This document shows positions 1-11,664 of a DNA stretch of 64,000 nucleotides, in pieces; the stretch's first letter is position 1, and every line of letters starts with the position of its first letter. Under the pieces are notes generated by a model. That model saw nothing but the letters and a program-made list of their open reading frames with translations. It was not told the DNA's origin and did no database searches. This DNA comes from Hsuehochloa calcarea (taxonomy: Eukaryota; Streptophyta; Magnoliopsida; Poales; Poaceae): the NCBI GenBank assembly GCA_036346395.1, contig CM070594.1, forward strand, positions 59,195,519 to 59,259,518. Direction: 5' to 3'. The translations under genes were made by a program, and so were the position numbers.

Positions 1-2100
1 CTATACAACTCTGCACTCTAGATTAGCATCACCTCCTCCTTGGTGAAATATTCAAAGGGCATTGGCCGGGATGCTGCGCCAACGTAAAACATACGGACAT
101 TACATGTGAGCATAACATATGCAGAAGAAGTGGCTTGTTGCAAGTGCATATGCAACGAGCATGGCCAAGCATGCGCTCTTGGATGATCCTCTCACGGTTC
201 ATCCCGCGACGTCATTTCTCCCTACAAAGCAACTCGAAGCGAAGCTCCTTTGTGCCTATCTTGAATGTCTTGTGCATCTCACCCTTTTTGCTCTTCTCTT
301 CTATGTACTTGGTGATCATGGTGAGTACAGTACTCTGTCATATGCTATGGAGAGCGACATGGTGTTGCTTCAGTCAAAATAGTATTTTGTGGCACCACAC
401 ATAATTGCCTCCATAATATCAACCAAATGGGGGCATCTCGCGCCACACATGAGCCAATTGTACACTTTAGCTAGATTCGTTGTACATCATTCGTGTACCG
501 ATGATCACTTCACCTTAGGCTCGTGCTCGATCTAGTCCGAGAAGCATTTCACCTATCTGTCGACCTTCCTTGTCAAATTGGGACCATCTATGGATAACTA
601 GGATAATGACTCAGGGAGATTTTCAACACTTGTGTTGGGCTTCTTCACTTCCTCCCTTCTGTGCATCATCGTCCACTCATACAGAGTTTGTCAAAGTGCA
701 TCAAACTTTCTCGGCTGCTTCTGGTTGCACATCCGCTTGGAAAGGTTCATCGAGTCCTTGTTATGAAATTGCTTGTAAAAGTTTGCACCAATGTGCCTCA
801 TGCACCACCTATTCTTCATATCCACCCATGGAAGTGGCTCGTGTTCCCTTTGTTGTAGCTGAGTAATTGCACTAAGAAGGTCTGTATGCTGGTCATGTAT
901 GAGGCATACGTTAGGATGGCCTTGTATAGCAGAAATCTTCACGTTCCTCATAAACCACAACTAACTATCGTTGTTCTCGCTTTCGACGAATGCAAACACC
1001 ACGGGATGAACCTGGTTGTTCCTGTCCGTAGCAATTGCAGTAAGTATTTGTTCCTTGTACTTTCCAATCAGGAACGTGTTATCCACGCACAAGATCGGAC
1101 GGCAATGTCAAAATGCATTGATGCATGCACCAAAGGTGAAGAATGCTCGCTTCAGTACCCTCTTCTCGGTGAACCGCAGATGAACAAAATCTTGAAGGTT
1201 GATGTGAGTACAAGATCTCTATCCTGTATGACTCGGAGTTGACCGGGCAGATTGTGGTAGTAGTCCTCGAACGTACCGAACCTTGCTTCCAATACCTTGT
1301 GTTTTGCCCTCTACACCTTAGCCTAACTGATTGTGTACTAAAACGTTGACTCTATTGCTCGAAAGATGGATCGTGGCTCGAAATCTAGGTTATCCACGAT
1401 CTCGTCGTGCATGACATTCACAATGAAGCCTGATGGCAGGTTCTTGTGGGATTGCATTGATTCAAAGATGACACATGTGTGATGGATTACTATATAGTAT
1501 TTTCAGTATGTGTCCCACTTAGGCTAGAATGCATGCGCTCGCCAAGGGCATCCCGCTATCTCGCACTTCACATAAAAGCACCTTAGAGTAGACTTCACTA
1601 TTGTGAATATGTGTCGCAACGACAAGGCCCAGAATTTCACAGCTTCCTGGATCGCCTCCTTGCATTTGTACATGGCTCTTTGCCTGCCCTTGTTATGGTG
1701 GTACCCCCACAGTACACGGGATCCTTCATCCACGACGAGGTCGTCAACTTTGTATGTGTTCCACTCGAATGGAACAGTCTATTATTTCCAACCATCCTCT
1801 TCATCGGAACCTTCATCTTCTCACAATGCCTCGTAGTCTCGGTCTTTGAATGCCATCCTTTCGATTACGGCTTCGATCTACTCACCTTCGTCTGCAATCT
1901 CACCAGCTTCCCGAACGAAAGGAGCTTCCACCCCGTCTTCACTGACATCAGCAACTCCCCGATCTTCGACCATTATGTGCGCCGCTGCGGCTAGAGTCCC
2001 CAACTTCTTTCGATGTCACAACCAACTACCTCTTGTTCCGCCACAAGTGCATATGAAACTTTGACATACGCATAGGCTAGAAGGACCAAATCCCATTCAC
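1..2100 (-). pseudogene. Mutator-like (MULE) transposase relic
   Basis: Read on the minus strand, the stretch carries a MULE transposase in its expected order. The MuDR N-terminal domain lies at about 1733-1524 and ends in a CPWRAHA-type motif. The core follows at about 1110-690: a CVDNTFLIGKYK segment with the first catalytic Asp near 1095, then HPVVFAFVES, then WFMRNVKIS and RWCMRHIGANF. Weaker similarity continues to about 400. Frames change several times and stops interrupt it, for example a TAG where the family has a Trp before LWFMRNV. No intact zinc finger, terminal inverted repeats or 9-bp TSD are visible, and the end may lie left of the window. The family normally catalyses cut-and-paste transposition; this copy cannot encode a full enzyme. 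Confidence 0.85.
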
Positions 2101-2267
2101 GATCCCTTACCATGATTAGGTATAACTGCCATAACCTCGTTCCCTTCAGCTGCACTAACTCCCAATGTGTACCCTATGGTGACCGGGTGACAAGAATCTA
2201 GGCAAATCATCGTTCCAAATGACGGCATAGGCATTTGATACTGTTCGGTGGGCAACAGGGCTGTTGT

Positions 2268-2313
2268 CGCCATTTTAAATGGCGATAGGGCTATTTCGCC
2301 ATATGGAATGGCG
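2268..2313. repeat. Pair of near-palindromes CGCCAT...ATGGCG
   Basis: Two 17-bp near-palindromes, CGCCATTTTAAATGGCG (2268-2284) and CGCCATATGGAATGGCG (2297-2313), sit 12 bp apart between the MULE relic and the CACTA element. They can pair within themselves or with each other. They look like terminal or subterminal sequence of a DNA transposon, but I cannot assign them to a family. Confidence 0.5.
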
Positions 2314-2358
2314 ACAGAAACCCATTTTTGTAAAAAAAAATGCATTTATTTATATAAT

Positions 2359-3672
2359 CACTACTACACAAAGGGTCATCACAGACTATTCTAAACCGTC
2401 ATCACATGTGATTTATGAACCAGCTGAATTTATGTGTATATGATAACAGACAATTATCACACAGTTTTTGAGTCGTCTGTGATAAGTCACAACACAGATA
2501 GTTCATATAAATAACCGTCTGTGATAGTTGGCTTTCACAGACTATTTATACCACAAAACCGTCTGTGATAGATATTTTTCTGTTTTTCGGCTAGCATCAG
2601 AAAATGCTAGCCATGCCCTCTGAAAATAGTTGATTATACAATCTGGAATGAAAGAAAAATCAAACTAGATGGCAAAAGAACGGCAAAAATGCGTGCTGAA
2701 ACTTCAGAAGCCGTTTTGAGGTTCTAAACAACCTTTTTGGGGGTTTTTACTTTTTTGGGGTCTTGCGAAGATAATTTGAGATTGACTTATGTATTTTCGG
2801 ATTGAACTTTTTGCTAGCTTTCTAATGAGCCAAAGAACGTCACAATCCGAGTTTATATGCAAAAGTTATGGCTATTTTACTAGACAATACGTGAAACTAA
2901 AATCTATTTGGGTTCGGATTTGTGGCCGATGAAGAAAATGAGTCCGAGATGAAGAGGTGGACTTGGACTCAAGGATGCCGAGGTACTCGCTGTCGATGTC
3001 CATGAGCTTCATCTCAAAATCTGCAATCATATCTTGATCTATTCATTCACAAGAAAACCACGGTCACCACTAAGAGACACCAAAAGCAAAAAAGAAGGGG
3101 GAGGCGACAAGCAATTGATCACTTACTAGGAAACTCGAACATGAAGGTGACAGAGCAGTCGAAGTTGGCATCGGTCACCAGCTCGCGGATCGCCTCCATG
3201 ACCTTCTTGAGGAGTCCCATAGGATTTGTGGTTTGGGAGTGGAGAGTGGTCGAGGAGGGAGGGGAAGGGGAGATTAATAGGGAAGTATTTAGGGACACGA
3301 AATATTTCCCACTCTGTGATACAAAATTATCACAAACGGTTCTTGTTAATAACGACCGCTTGTGATAATGATGTATCATGATAGGATCAGTGCACGGTGA
3401 TAATTACAATTATCACAAGAACCGTTTGTGAAATATCACAGACTGTTCTTATTAAAAACCATTTGTGATTATTGCAATTATCACAGACGATTCTGATTAA
3501 AACCGTCTGTGAAGTTTCACAGACGATCGTTTGTGATAATGATGTATCACAGACGGTTCTAACCATCGCTAGTAACAAAGACAGTCACGCTTGTAAAACC
3601 GTCTGTGATAATTACAACACTAACGGTTTCTAAAAACCGACTATAATGAGGTGGCCTGTTTTTGTAATAGTG
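2359..3672. mobile_element. Non-autonomous CACTA (En/Spm) element, complete, TSD AAT
   Basis: The ends are CACTACTACACAAA (left) and the inverse of CACTATTACAAAAA (right), flanked by a perfect 3-bp duplication AAT (2356-2358 and 3673-3675). This is the CACTA-superfamily signature. Subterminal arrays of about 10-12 bp motifs (TCACAGACGGTT and variants, both orientations) fill about 2380-2580 and 3310-3650, as expected for transposase-binding repeats. At 1314 bp it is far too short for a CACTA transposase and shows none, so it would need a helper in trans. It carries a captured PCNA fragment, annotated separately. The perfect TSD and recognisable termini suggest it is younger than its neighbours. 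Confidence 0.92.
2872..3220 (-). pseudogene. Captured, rearranged PCNA fragment inside the CACTA element
   Basis: On the minus strand, exon 3220-3127 reads MGLLKKVMEAIRELVTDANF and then DCS, joined directly to VTFMFEFP. These match two separated parts of plant PCNA: the N-terminal helix and strand, and a segment about 70 residues further on. A GTAAGT donor follows at 3126. After a TTGCAG acceptor, the second exon (3020-2872) continues with EMKLMDIDSEYLGI, the next PCNA segment, and then runs into unrelated sequence before a TAG. The joined frame is open for 80 codons. Full PCNA is about 260 residues and forms the replication sliding clamp. This chimera lacks most of both clamp domains and cannot form the ring. 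The intervening intron implies capture of genomic DNA, not cDNA. Whether it is transcribed is unknown. Confidence 0.85.
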
Positions 3673-3675
3673 AAT

Positions 3676-4683
3676 TCTATTAAAAAATGTTTTATTCAAA
3701 AAAATTGTAATTTTAGAGTAGGGACTGACTCGCGCACGGTCCTGCTAGGCTCCTAGATAGCTCCAAACTCATTGATGTAGCCTTAAAAAAAAAAGAACCC
3801 ATTGATCTTGTTCACGGAAATAAGTCCTTTTATCAAGTGCTCAAACGCTAGCCCGAATCATATAGCTCCAGTACATGGTTAGCATACTCTTCACTTTGGA
3901 GAGTGATATAATTTTTAGTAGGCCCCGGGCCATTACTGTTCATCTACCACTACCGGGCTCAGCAGCTTTGCCGAGTGCCGGTCGTATAAATTCAGCACGT
4001 ACTCCTACTCAAGAAAAAATAAGGCGCGTATTTTGCAGTTGCACCGCCCCTAAGTACTAGCATTGTTCTGCCCGGAGCCGGATACAGGTGCTGAATTTTG
4101 GGGCCAGGGCTAATGAGAAATGAGCTACCTCTCCTTCTACTCACATTGTACTCTTGTCAGAGGTCGGGTCAAACGTGCCAAACAGCGCCGCTTATTAACC
4201 GAAGCTACTACTAGATGTGCTAAAATGCTTTGGACATCAGTACAGTATTTAATATCTAATTTTGATTATTATTTTATATATGATTATATTAGTAAAAAAT
4301 TATAAAAATATTATATTATAACAATATTTATCATAACAAATATAATGACAATATTCTCGCGTGATAAATCTAAATTGTTTTTCACATGTTATCAGTCGAA
4401 GTTAGAAAGTTTTGATTGTAAACTTTCTAAAATGGCGTACATTTCTGAACGGATGAAGTATTAGATATACCAGTTTGGTTGAAAATTTCAATAGGCTCCA
4501 TTGACTAAACAAAATTTAAGGTTACGAAGGTTCCGTTGACTCATGGATAAACAGTCATGTACTGCAACCTCAAAAAGAAAATCAACGGTCATATACTATG
4601 ATTATGGTGACTGACTAACGGTGTCGTGTGCGTCAATTTCGTTGGCCTTGCTTTTAAAGTTGTAGACATGTAGGCATGTGCAG
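3676..4683. other. Intergenic, no gene recognised
   Basis: No coding signal is convincing. A CACTA-like word, TTTGCCGAGTGCCGG, occurs near 3966 without ends. The segment 4240-4400 is very AT-rich. A Stowaway-like end (GAACGGATGAAGTA) near 4450 has no partner. Confidence 0.5.
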
Positions 4684-4800
4684 GAATAAGGACTTTTAGA
4701 CATCAAACAACTCCTTGCGTCTTCTCTTCTCTCCTCGTGTCCGGTCGATTCATTGCACCATCAAACTTCTCACCAGGAGGTGCTACATGCATCGGTTTGG
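4684..4800 (+). pseudogene. Orphan copy of the 5' flank of the NLR relic at 11.7 kb
   Basis: The sequence CAAACAACTCC, then CTTCTCTTCTCT, then CATCAAACTTCTCACCAGGAG aligns with 11680-11750, the stretch directly upstream of the ATG of the NLR relic. The similarity stops where the NLR start codon would be, and unrelated sequence followed by an LTR relic takes over. It is best read as the promoter/5' UTR of a duplicated NLR copy whose body is lost. Confidence 0.6.
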
Positions 4801-4879
4801 ACATCGTGGATACGGTCTTAATCTTAGTACGTTAAACAATTGATAATAGCATCGAGACGTTTAGAGAAACCCTTATTTT

Positions 4880-6612
4880 TAGAAAAGATTCAGACTGGTG
4901 TCAAACATAGGCGATTTGACCAACCATAGTGACGGTCGGACCGACCACATGCGACAATCTAATCGACCGAAAAGTCAACATGTGAATTTGAAAATAGGCC
5001 AAAAAATCACGTATGGTGGAAAGTGAGAAGGTGTGTTTGCACTTGGTCTTATTGGAATTGGAGTTTTGAAGCTAAACTAGATAGAGTTTGAAAATTTTAG
5101 AGATGGTGCAAGTCTGTGACATGGGATTTTCCCTAAGTCCCAGGCGATCTGACCGGCCATTGTTGGTGGTTAGACCAGTGGACGGTCTGACTGGCCAGGG
5201 GGCGGTTTGACCGGCCGTGGGCAGTGGTTTGACAGACCATGGGCAGCGGTCTGACCGGTCCGAGGTTGTTCATGCGCCATGAAGGCTGTGAACTTTGCGA
5301 AATTGGCTAAAGTCATTAGTTTCAGTGCATATGTGTTGCATGATGCATGTGTTTGGCTAACGTAGGTCAAGTTGCGGAGAACTTGTGCTAGAAATCGATT
5401 TTTTTGGTCTATTATTGTGCAGGTGGCTTGAAGTCAACGACGATCAACAACAAAGATGATCGAGACTAGACTAGGAGAGCTGAGATCTAGAACGATCAAG
5501 CATGTCGAGTGAAGTTATTGGGCTCGAGCATGGCGCGAGATGGACAAGAACAACCAAGCGGGAGGTTCGATGCGACTGGTTGCACCAAGTGGTGCGGGGT
5601 CGGTGCAAGTTCCATGGTAGTTTCAGTGGGAGCTGGATGGAATAGACTTACCGACATGAAAATATCCATTGATCAACCTACACGTGGTGAAGCATAGGAT
5701 TGATTCACGACGATTGGATACGGTCTTCGGAGAAGGATCGAGAAGGGGTATTTTGGTATCTTCGTTGAAATATCAGGTTAGTTACCTTTGGAGAAACTGC
5801 AGCGCAAGTCGGTGCAAGGAGAGACAGTTTAGGTAAAGAGAAGATGTAGATCATGAAGAGACATATTCAGGAAACCCAATTCGCCATCCAATTTGAGAAG
5901 CATGCATGCGTGTAGACTCATTTGTGTATGGGCATAACGGACTCCCGATAAGGTTCTCTCTAGACCTAGCCTCCACTATAAAAAGAATATGTGCATGATT
6001 TGCAACCTTTTGACCCTTCCAAGTAGAAACCCTAATTTGTGATTTAGAAAAGTGGAAATAGAGGAGGTTAGGGTTTAAAAGAGACAAATTGATTGAGTGC
6101 TCAAGTGTTGAGCTTTTATCCTCCATGGTGGAGTTGTTGTAAACCAACAATCTCTTGAATCAATTCAAACAAGATTTGCCTTAAAATGAGTTCTCTTTTT
6201 TTCTTGCTCTCTTTGATACCTTTGAGACTTTGTGTGTTTATTTGGTTTTTCTTGAGCCTTTTGATGTGATCTAGCTTACTAGGATGTGTGGGAATCCTTT
6301 TGAGGTCATCTTGACTATCATCCACCTACGAGCAAGTTTTTGGATCAATGTTCATATTTCCTCAATTATTGTGCCTTCTTGATCTCATCCAAAAAATTCA
6401 TGGAACTTTGGCTTCGATCATCACAACCATTAATTGGAATAGGTTCCTCACTTTCTTGATGAGCTATGGTTGAAATCTCAGGGGATTTGGATTACCAGAC
6501 TGAAAGTTAGGTCATTTTGTGATCTTCGTGGGTTGTTGCTCTTACAGCTAGAGGTCAGACCGGCCTCTCAGGTGGTTAGACCGGCCTCCACGCAATCAAA
6601 CCAGCCCTTAGG
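4880..6612 (+). mobile_element. Decayed Sirevirus-type LTR (relative of the LTRs at 41 and 50 kb)
   Basis: Long blocks align in order with the LTRs of the Sirevirus at 41064-52034. They include the TTGCATGATGCATG...GGTCAAGTTG block (5336-5375), the GGTGGCTTGAAGTCAACGACG block, a TATA box in CTCCACTATAAAAAG (about 5977), and two arrays of GGTCNGACCGG-type words (5145-5265 and 6545-6612). The start is approximate. The 3' end is missing because another LTR fragment abuts at 6621. No internal region adjoins it, so it is a truncated, old LTR. Confidence 0.75.
5977..5985 (+). promoter_or_regulatory. TATA box of the decayed LTR
   Basis: TATAAAAAG lies at the position equivalent to TATAAATAG in the two intact Sirevirus LTRs, preceded in each by GGCCTCCAC or a close variant. 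Confidence 0.55.
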
Positions 6613-6620
6613 TAGTCAGA

Positions 6621-8090
6621 TGTCGGACCCGCATTTTGCAAACCTAAATCCTCTATGAAAACACTGTGTTATTCCCTGGATCAGTAGATAGCACTCACAG
6701 GCATATTGCTGAATCATTTCATACATAGTGTGAACTAAACCATTCAAAATATATTACAAAAATCAGAGTGATATAGACCACGTCGGGTCGAGTTTTACAG
6801 GAAGTGCCGAATATGCCAAATTGATTACATTACATGAAAGCAACGTAAATTACAGCAGAAACAAAAGGGTAGAGCTCATCTCTCAACAGGCAAGCGACTG
6901 GGGTAGCCTGTATACGACGGATATTAACCAAGGGTTTGGATAATATCGGTTGTACGTAAGCATCGAACGAGTCCACTAGACTAAGGGGAGACCTAGACTA
7001 TAAAACTAAACTACTCTTCATCGTTCCCTTGTCCATCGACTTCTAGGTCCTCGTAATACGCATAATCTTCTTGGTCCACATTATCTGAAGAGTTTGGGGG
7101 AGAGCGAGAATTAGCACAACTTCCGTGCTCGCGAGCCAACACACAAGATTCAATAATATACATGCATAACTTAACAAGAGTGGCTCGGGTTCTTTTATTT
7201 GCTAAAGTAACATTTTCAATTATCATAATTACATCTTACTATCACTTAGCATTTTAACCAAATTAAATTTTATTATTAAAGAGAGTAACTGTGCAAAATT
7301 AATTAACAGCAGAAGTCCCTTTTGTCGGAACTTCTACCTTATGCTTCTTTTGATTAAAGCTACCTCCAATCATTAACACCACTGAGCTCGACGGCTCAGG
7401 AAAAATCCAATCTCAGAGCTAGGTGGGTCCGACCTGATTTTCATACCACCCACAAAGGTTTTTGAAATAGAACTAACTTTAATAAGTTCTCATGTCCGCC
7501 TTTGACCGTAGGCACGGCTGTTTAAACAGTTTAGACTCTGCAGAGGTTATACACTGTACCCACAAGAGACAATCATTCTAGTTTCCCCACATGATTCCTT
7601 AGTCATATAGTTAAGCGACCATCACAGTAGCCTTTCGAAATATTTTGCCCCTTCCGTCATCTCACCCATATGGGGTTACGCCATACGTTGTGCGGGATGT
7701 TCACCTCAGCCACGAGCGTAGCTGGATTACCCACAACGTCTAGCGTGACTGGTAACTTCACCTTACATTGGTGTCTCATTCAAGCCGGACCGTGTCTAGT
7801 ATTTGCACGATCCCGCTACTCCTCTAACGAGATAACATTCATAGTTTAATAAATTTACTAAGCCAAGTTGTATTTTACAGACTTATGGTTGTACTTGTTT
7901 TACACGGGAGGTCATGATAAGATTAAGTCCTTAATCCATCCAGACGGTTCATACCACCTACCAACCACTCTCGTGCACGACGACATCCATCATCCTTCCA
8001 TCCACCTAGATATGGTCATAGCAAGATATTAAGGTTTCGAAGAGTAAAACCAAATTCACAAACGTCGTTGCTAGCTTACTAAGAGCCAAT
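6621..8090 (-). mobile_element. 3' part of a long Gypsy-type LTR, inverted
   Basis: On the minus strand this fragment ends in CGGGTCCGACA, matching GGGGTCTGACA at 56304 and GGGGTCTCACA at 37671. Blocks shared with the 56.3-58.1 kb fragment include the AGTAGATAGCAC segment, TCGCGAGCCAACACA, and the AGTCGGCACGGCTNT-type stretch (7500-7540). It contains the short acidic exon-like segment 7084-7011 described under findings. The upstream (5') half of the LTR is absent and the boundary near 8090 is uncertain. Confidence 0.7.
7011..7084 (-). other. Exon-like acidic segment in LTR
   Basis: The minus strand shows an AAACTCTTCAG acceptor, then 74 nt in phase 1 encoding DNVDQEDYAYYEDLEVDGQG and NDEE, then a stop. 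The same arrangement, with identical length and phase, occurs at 56655-56582. A 71-nt version is at 25408-25478 and a 62-nt version at 37260-37321. Function unknown. Confidence 0.55.
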
Positions 8091-8726
8091 CTCAACGGCC
8101 CGGTTCTGGCGTAAGGTGCTGAAATGCTTGAGAGAATTCACAAGCAAGCATCTGCTCCTGTTCGGTGAACATCCGACAGATCTTATACTCAAGGACCGAC
8201 CTGTATACCTCTGGACATGGCCAAGACGAGCAGCGTCGTTGTGATTCATCATCTTTACCAGGAGTGCTCTCCTAGGAATGATGGCCCCAGGATAACAGCG
8301 CGGGATGTTCTATCTTGGAGTGTTACATCTTAGGGGAGATTCCAAGTAGTGGCATGGAGGTCTAGGATACCCCCTACTACACCTACCTGCTGAGTTGTGT
8401 GTCACATACAGCTAAGCCCACGGTGCTCAGCAGGAAGTGCTCTCGACAGGAGAGGATTTGATGTGAATTTGTATTGACAATATGATGTCGATGTTTATAA
8501 ATATTGTTTGTCTATACATCTTGTTTTCAGCAGTGTGTTATATATTCTTTCTTATATGTAACAGCTTGTTCCTAGGATCTCTTGCTAGGAGCTATAGACG
8601 AGCCACCATGCATGCTCCTACAAATTCACCGGTAGACTAGAATCTAGCCGAATGCTGAACTTTTTTCTAGAATACCTAGGAGAACTGTGTATCTTTGCAA
8701 ATTGAATGCTGAACCTGATGGTCCTA
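8091..8726. other. Unassigned sequence between two LTR fragments
   Basis: On the minus strand, 8290-8090 contains a stretch that reads open for about 45 codons and resembles retrotransposon gag-leader sequence, but I cannot place it in a family. From about 8450 the sequence is AT-rich and featureless. Confidence 0.35.
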
Positions 8727-11148
8727 TGTAATACCCTCTTTATTTAAAGAGAATATAGGGAGATACGGAGATTCCATATTTGCCTCACCAAGAAACATGA
8801 CAAAATCTGTTTATCATCTTGCAACGTGATTTTTGTGATTGGAATGGTTTCAAATGAAAAAAAACTCATAACTACAAAGTTGTATATCTTTTTGCATAGT
8901 CTAATTTAGAGTCTTCATTGACCTAATTAGGAGTTCCAACTTGTGAGATATGGGGCCTGTAAGGCAAGCTGTACAGATAATCAAAGACTGCAACTGAGTC
9001 AACTTCCAAAGCAAATTTAGCAATGAAGATAGAGTTTTCATAAAATCTCCACAAAAAGAAAGTTGAATTACTCTGAGTCAGCTAAACAGGGAAAAAGAAT
9101 CACTGAATTCTGAGTCTGGGAGAGAAAGTTATGTCCTCCGGAATGTTTGCTACATAAAAGGAAAGCAAATTCAAAGTGTATTCTGAATCAACCTCAATGT
9201 CAGTTGTTTTCCACCCTACCACATCCAAGCCACGACCCTCCAGCCCATTGATCTTTAAATAGGACCTCAGGGGTGCCCCCTGTGCTCCCCTTGCTCTAGT
9301 CGCCACCCCTCCCCTGTGTGCCGCCTCCCTCCCTCCAAGCCGATGTCTCCCCTCCCGGTGCCTCACCCTGATACTGCTGTGTTTCCAAAGGGAAAAGGAG
9401 GATGTACCAAGGAGGTCTAACAAGAAAGGAGATGAAGGAAGAAGGAGAAGAAGAGAAGAGAGAAAGAGCGATGAAAATCGAGGGCATTGCGATCGTTGAC
9501 GAGTTCTTCATGGGTAATGATATGGTAGTCCTTAGATTAATACTAGAGTAGATATTAATCATGTTGTAGATTGTTTTGATCATGGGAGGTATAGGTTTTT
9601 GGAAGCCCTAGTTTGTTGATCTACGCTGCAGAACCTTGCGATGGGAATTAAAGGTATTTACTTTCAGATTCAGAGTTTTGAATAGTTAGAAAAGTTGTGG
9701 AGAATTGGCTTTTCAGGGAGGTGTAGAATACTAAATTTGGAGTTGTGAGTGAAAAGGTATGGCCCTAGGAAGGTCGCTGTATAGAAAACGGTCATCAATG
9801 GCTGCTGTCGCGTAGATGGACTGATTACACATAGTAGATGGAGTAATTTAATTATTTTCATAACTTGAATAATCTAGGTAATTCTTATTAGTTTCCAGAA
9901 CTACCATTGTTTACTACTTTTCAAGTTATAGAAAAATAAATATGAAAATGTGAAGTAAACTATTCTGGTAGATTCTGGTTTGATTTTCGGGGTTGTAAAC
10001 AGCGAATTCATAGGTCTTTCACAACTGTAAAGTTGTAGATAATTTTTTGGGGTTTCCATAAAGTATATATTTCACTATGTTTGGAGTTTAGACGTGAGAG
10101 TTGGAGTCGTTTTACTACTGGGATAGCGGGTAGTGCATCTAGTAAAGTTTAGTTAAAAGCATCGATTTTGCGTATAGATGTGATAATGATTTGTTCAATG
10201 TTTTAGTATTGTGGTGGTATATTTTTCAATGTGTGTTATTACTTGCTTGTTCAGGACTGTGGCCTCAAGTGTCATGCTACAATTTCGACACCCAACTTCT
10301 AAAGGCTAAGAGGTAAGTACATAGTAGAGTGGTGAACAATAAGTTGTTCGTTATTGTCATTGATATTACTTATCATGTTATTTATTATGTTTTTGTTAAG
10401 CTTATTCATATAAATGATATTGATGACATTGAGCTAATGAGATTATGATATTGAGATAATAAGAATGAGATATTGAGTTAATGAGACTAGTTAAAGTCTT
10501 ACAATATAGGGAGTCCATCCTAACAAAGATGGGTAGAGAGTGTGTCATCGACGGATGAACACTCCACTATATCGGTATTAGCTAATGAGATGCATATGAG
10601 CATAAGCATGATGGTTCATTCGCATATATGAGTAAATTGTTAAATTATACAAATTTACCTATATAGAATATGGCTTATTTATTTGAGTACGAGAATGACA
10701 TTAAATAGATAAATGGTGATGATAATCGTGATTATGGTTGATAAACTATTGTTTATTGCTTTATTATGTATTTGTTGAGTATTTGACCCACTCTTGCTTT
10801 ATTGCTGATTTTAGGTGACTGTTGATGCGATATACATGGGAGGGAATAGATCACAAGCGTCACATGTGAAACAAATACGCATTTAATATTTATTTAGAGT
10901 GATTCCATATAAATCTAGAGATATTGGTTATTTTCTTTAGATCGTTGTTTATGGACTTATTTATTGCCTAGAATAATGCCTGAGACTAGTTGGTAAATTC
11001 ATTAGTTGATTAGTATTACTTTAAACGTTCATCTTGTGACCCATGGGTGAGTTTTTATCTTGGTATGTTTGCTGGAATTTATTATAAATTAATATTTAAA
11101 TTAGTAGTTAGCTTAATTTAGTGATATATATTAGACCGAGGTGTTACA
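8727..11148 (+). mobile_element. Probable solo LTR, TSD TCCT(A/C)
   Basis: The segment starts TGTAATACCC and ends GAGGTGTTACA, a TG...CA structure with inverted ends. It is flanked by TCCTA (8722-8726) and TCCTC (11149-11153), a 5-bp duplication with one mismatch. No PBS, PPT or coding region lies inside. Its last third aligns with 22.1-23.8 kb, for example the TTTTAGGTGACTGTTGATGC block near 10812 against TTTTAGGTAACCATTGAAGA near 23364. Orientation is inferred from that homology and from a TTCAGGACTG/GTACTTGC-type 3' region. It is probably Gypsy-type. Confidence 0.7.
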
Positions 11149-11153
11149 TCCTC

Positions 11154-11660
11154 ACACTCACACAGAACAAATCCTCGCTGGGTGACAACTCCGCTGGGCA
11201 TGAATGAACTTCTCTTGGTCATTTATACTCAGTTTTAGTCCCTTTAAAAAAAAAATCAACTATTTGGTTATAGCCTATTTGGTACGTAGAAAATGCATAG
11301 GTATTCACGGATCTTTTTCAGGAATCTGTACAATTCCTATCAAATTCCTCATTTATAAACAGGGCCTTAGTTCGTTACCTCCTCTTTTCTACCGTGCTAT
11401 TATGCTCTAGTGCCGGTTCAAATCTGCAGACCAACGCCCCCATCTGACTCTAGGGACTGAATCTATCAGAGATTCCAGTTTGCTGTGACCCTTTTGGTAG
11501 GCTCGATTGACCAACTAAATCAAAGCCTTTTATTTGGTGGGTGGGTCTACAGCACTACAGCACATCCTTTTCAAAGTTTCAGTATGCTTTATTGACCCAG
11601 TAGGTTGCTCTCTTTTTTTTTTTCCAAATTTGCATTCAGCAGCGAAGAGTGGAAATCAAG
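11154..11660. other. Intergenic sequence upstream of the NLR relic
   Basis: No gene is recognised. It holds the distal promoter side of the NLR relic and poly(T) runs near 11615. Confidence 0.4.
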
Positions 11661-11664
11661 GACT

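Noticed and set aside
3960..3990. TTTGCCGAGTGCC word as a second CACTA element
   Set aside because: No CACTA termini or TSD could be found around it.
4440..4470. Stowaway-like MITE end (GAACGGATGAAGTA)
   Set aside because: No matching inverted end upstream. A single degenerate end is not enough.
9100..9583. Minus-strand open frames of 95-107 codons within the solo LTR
   Set aside because: No domain, and the location inside an LTR with TG...CA ends explains the sequence.
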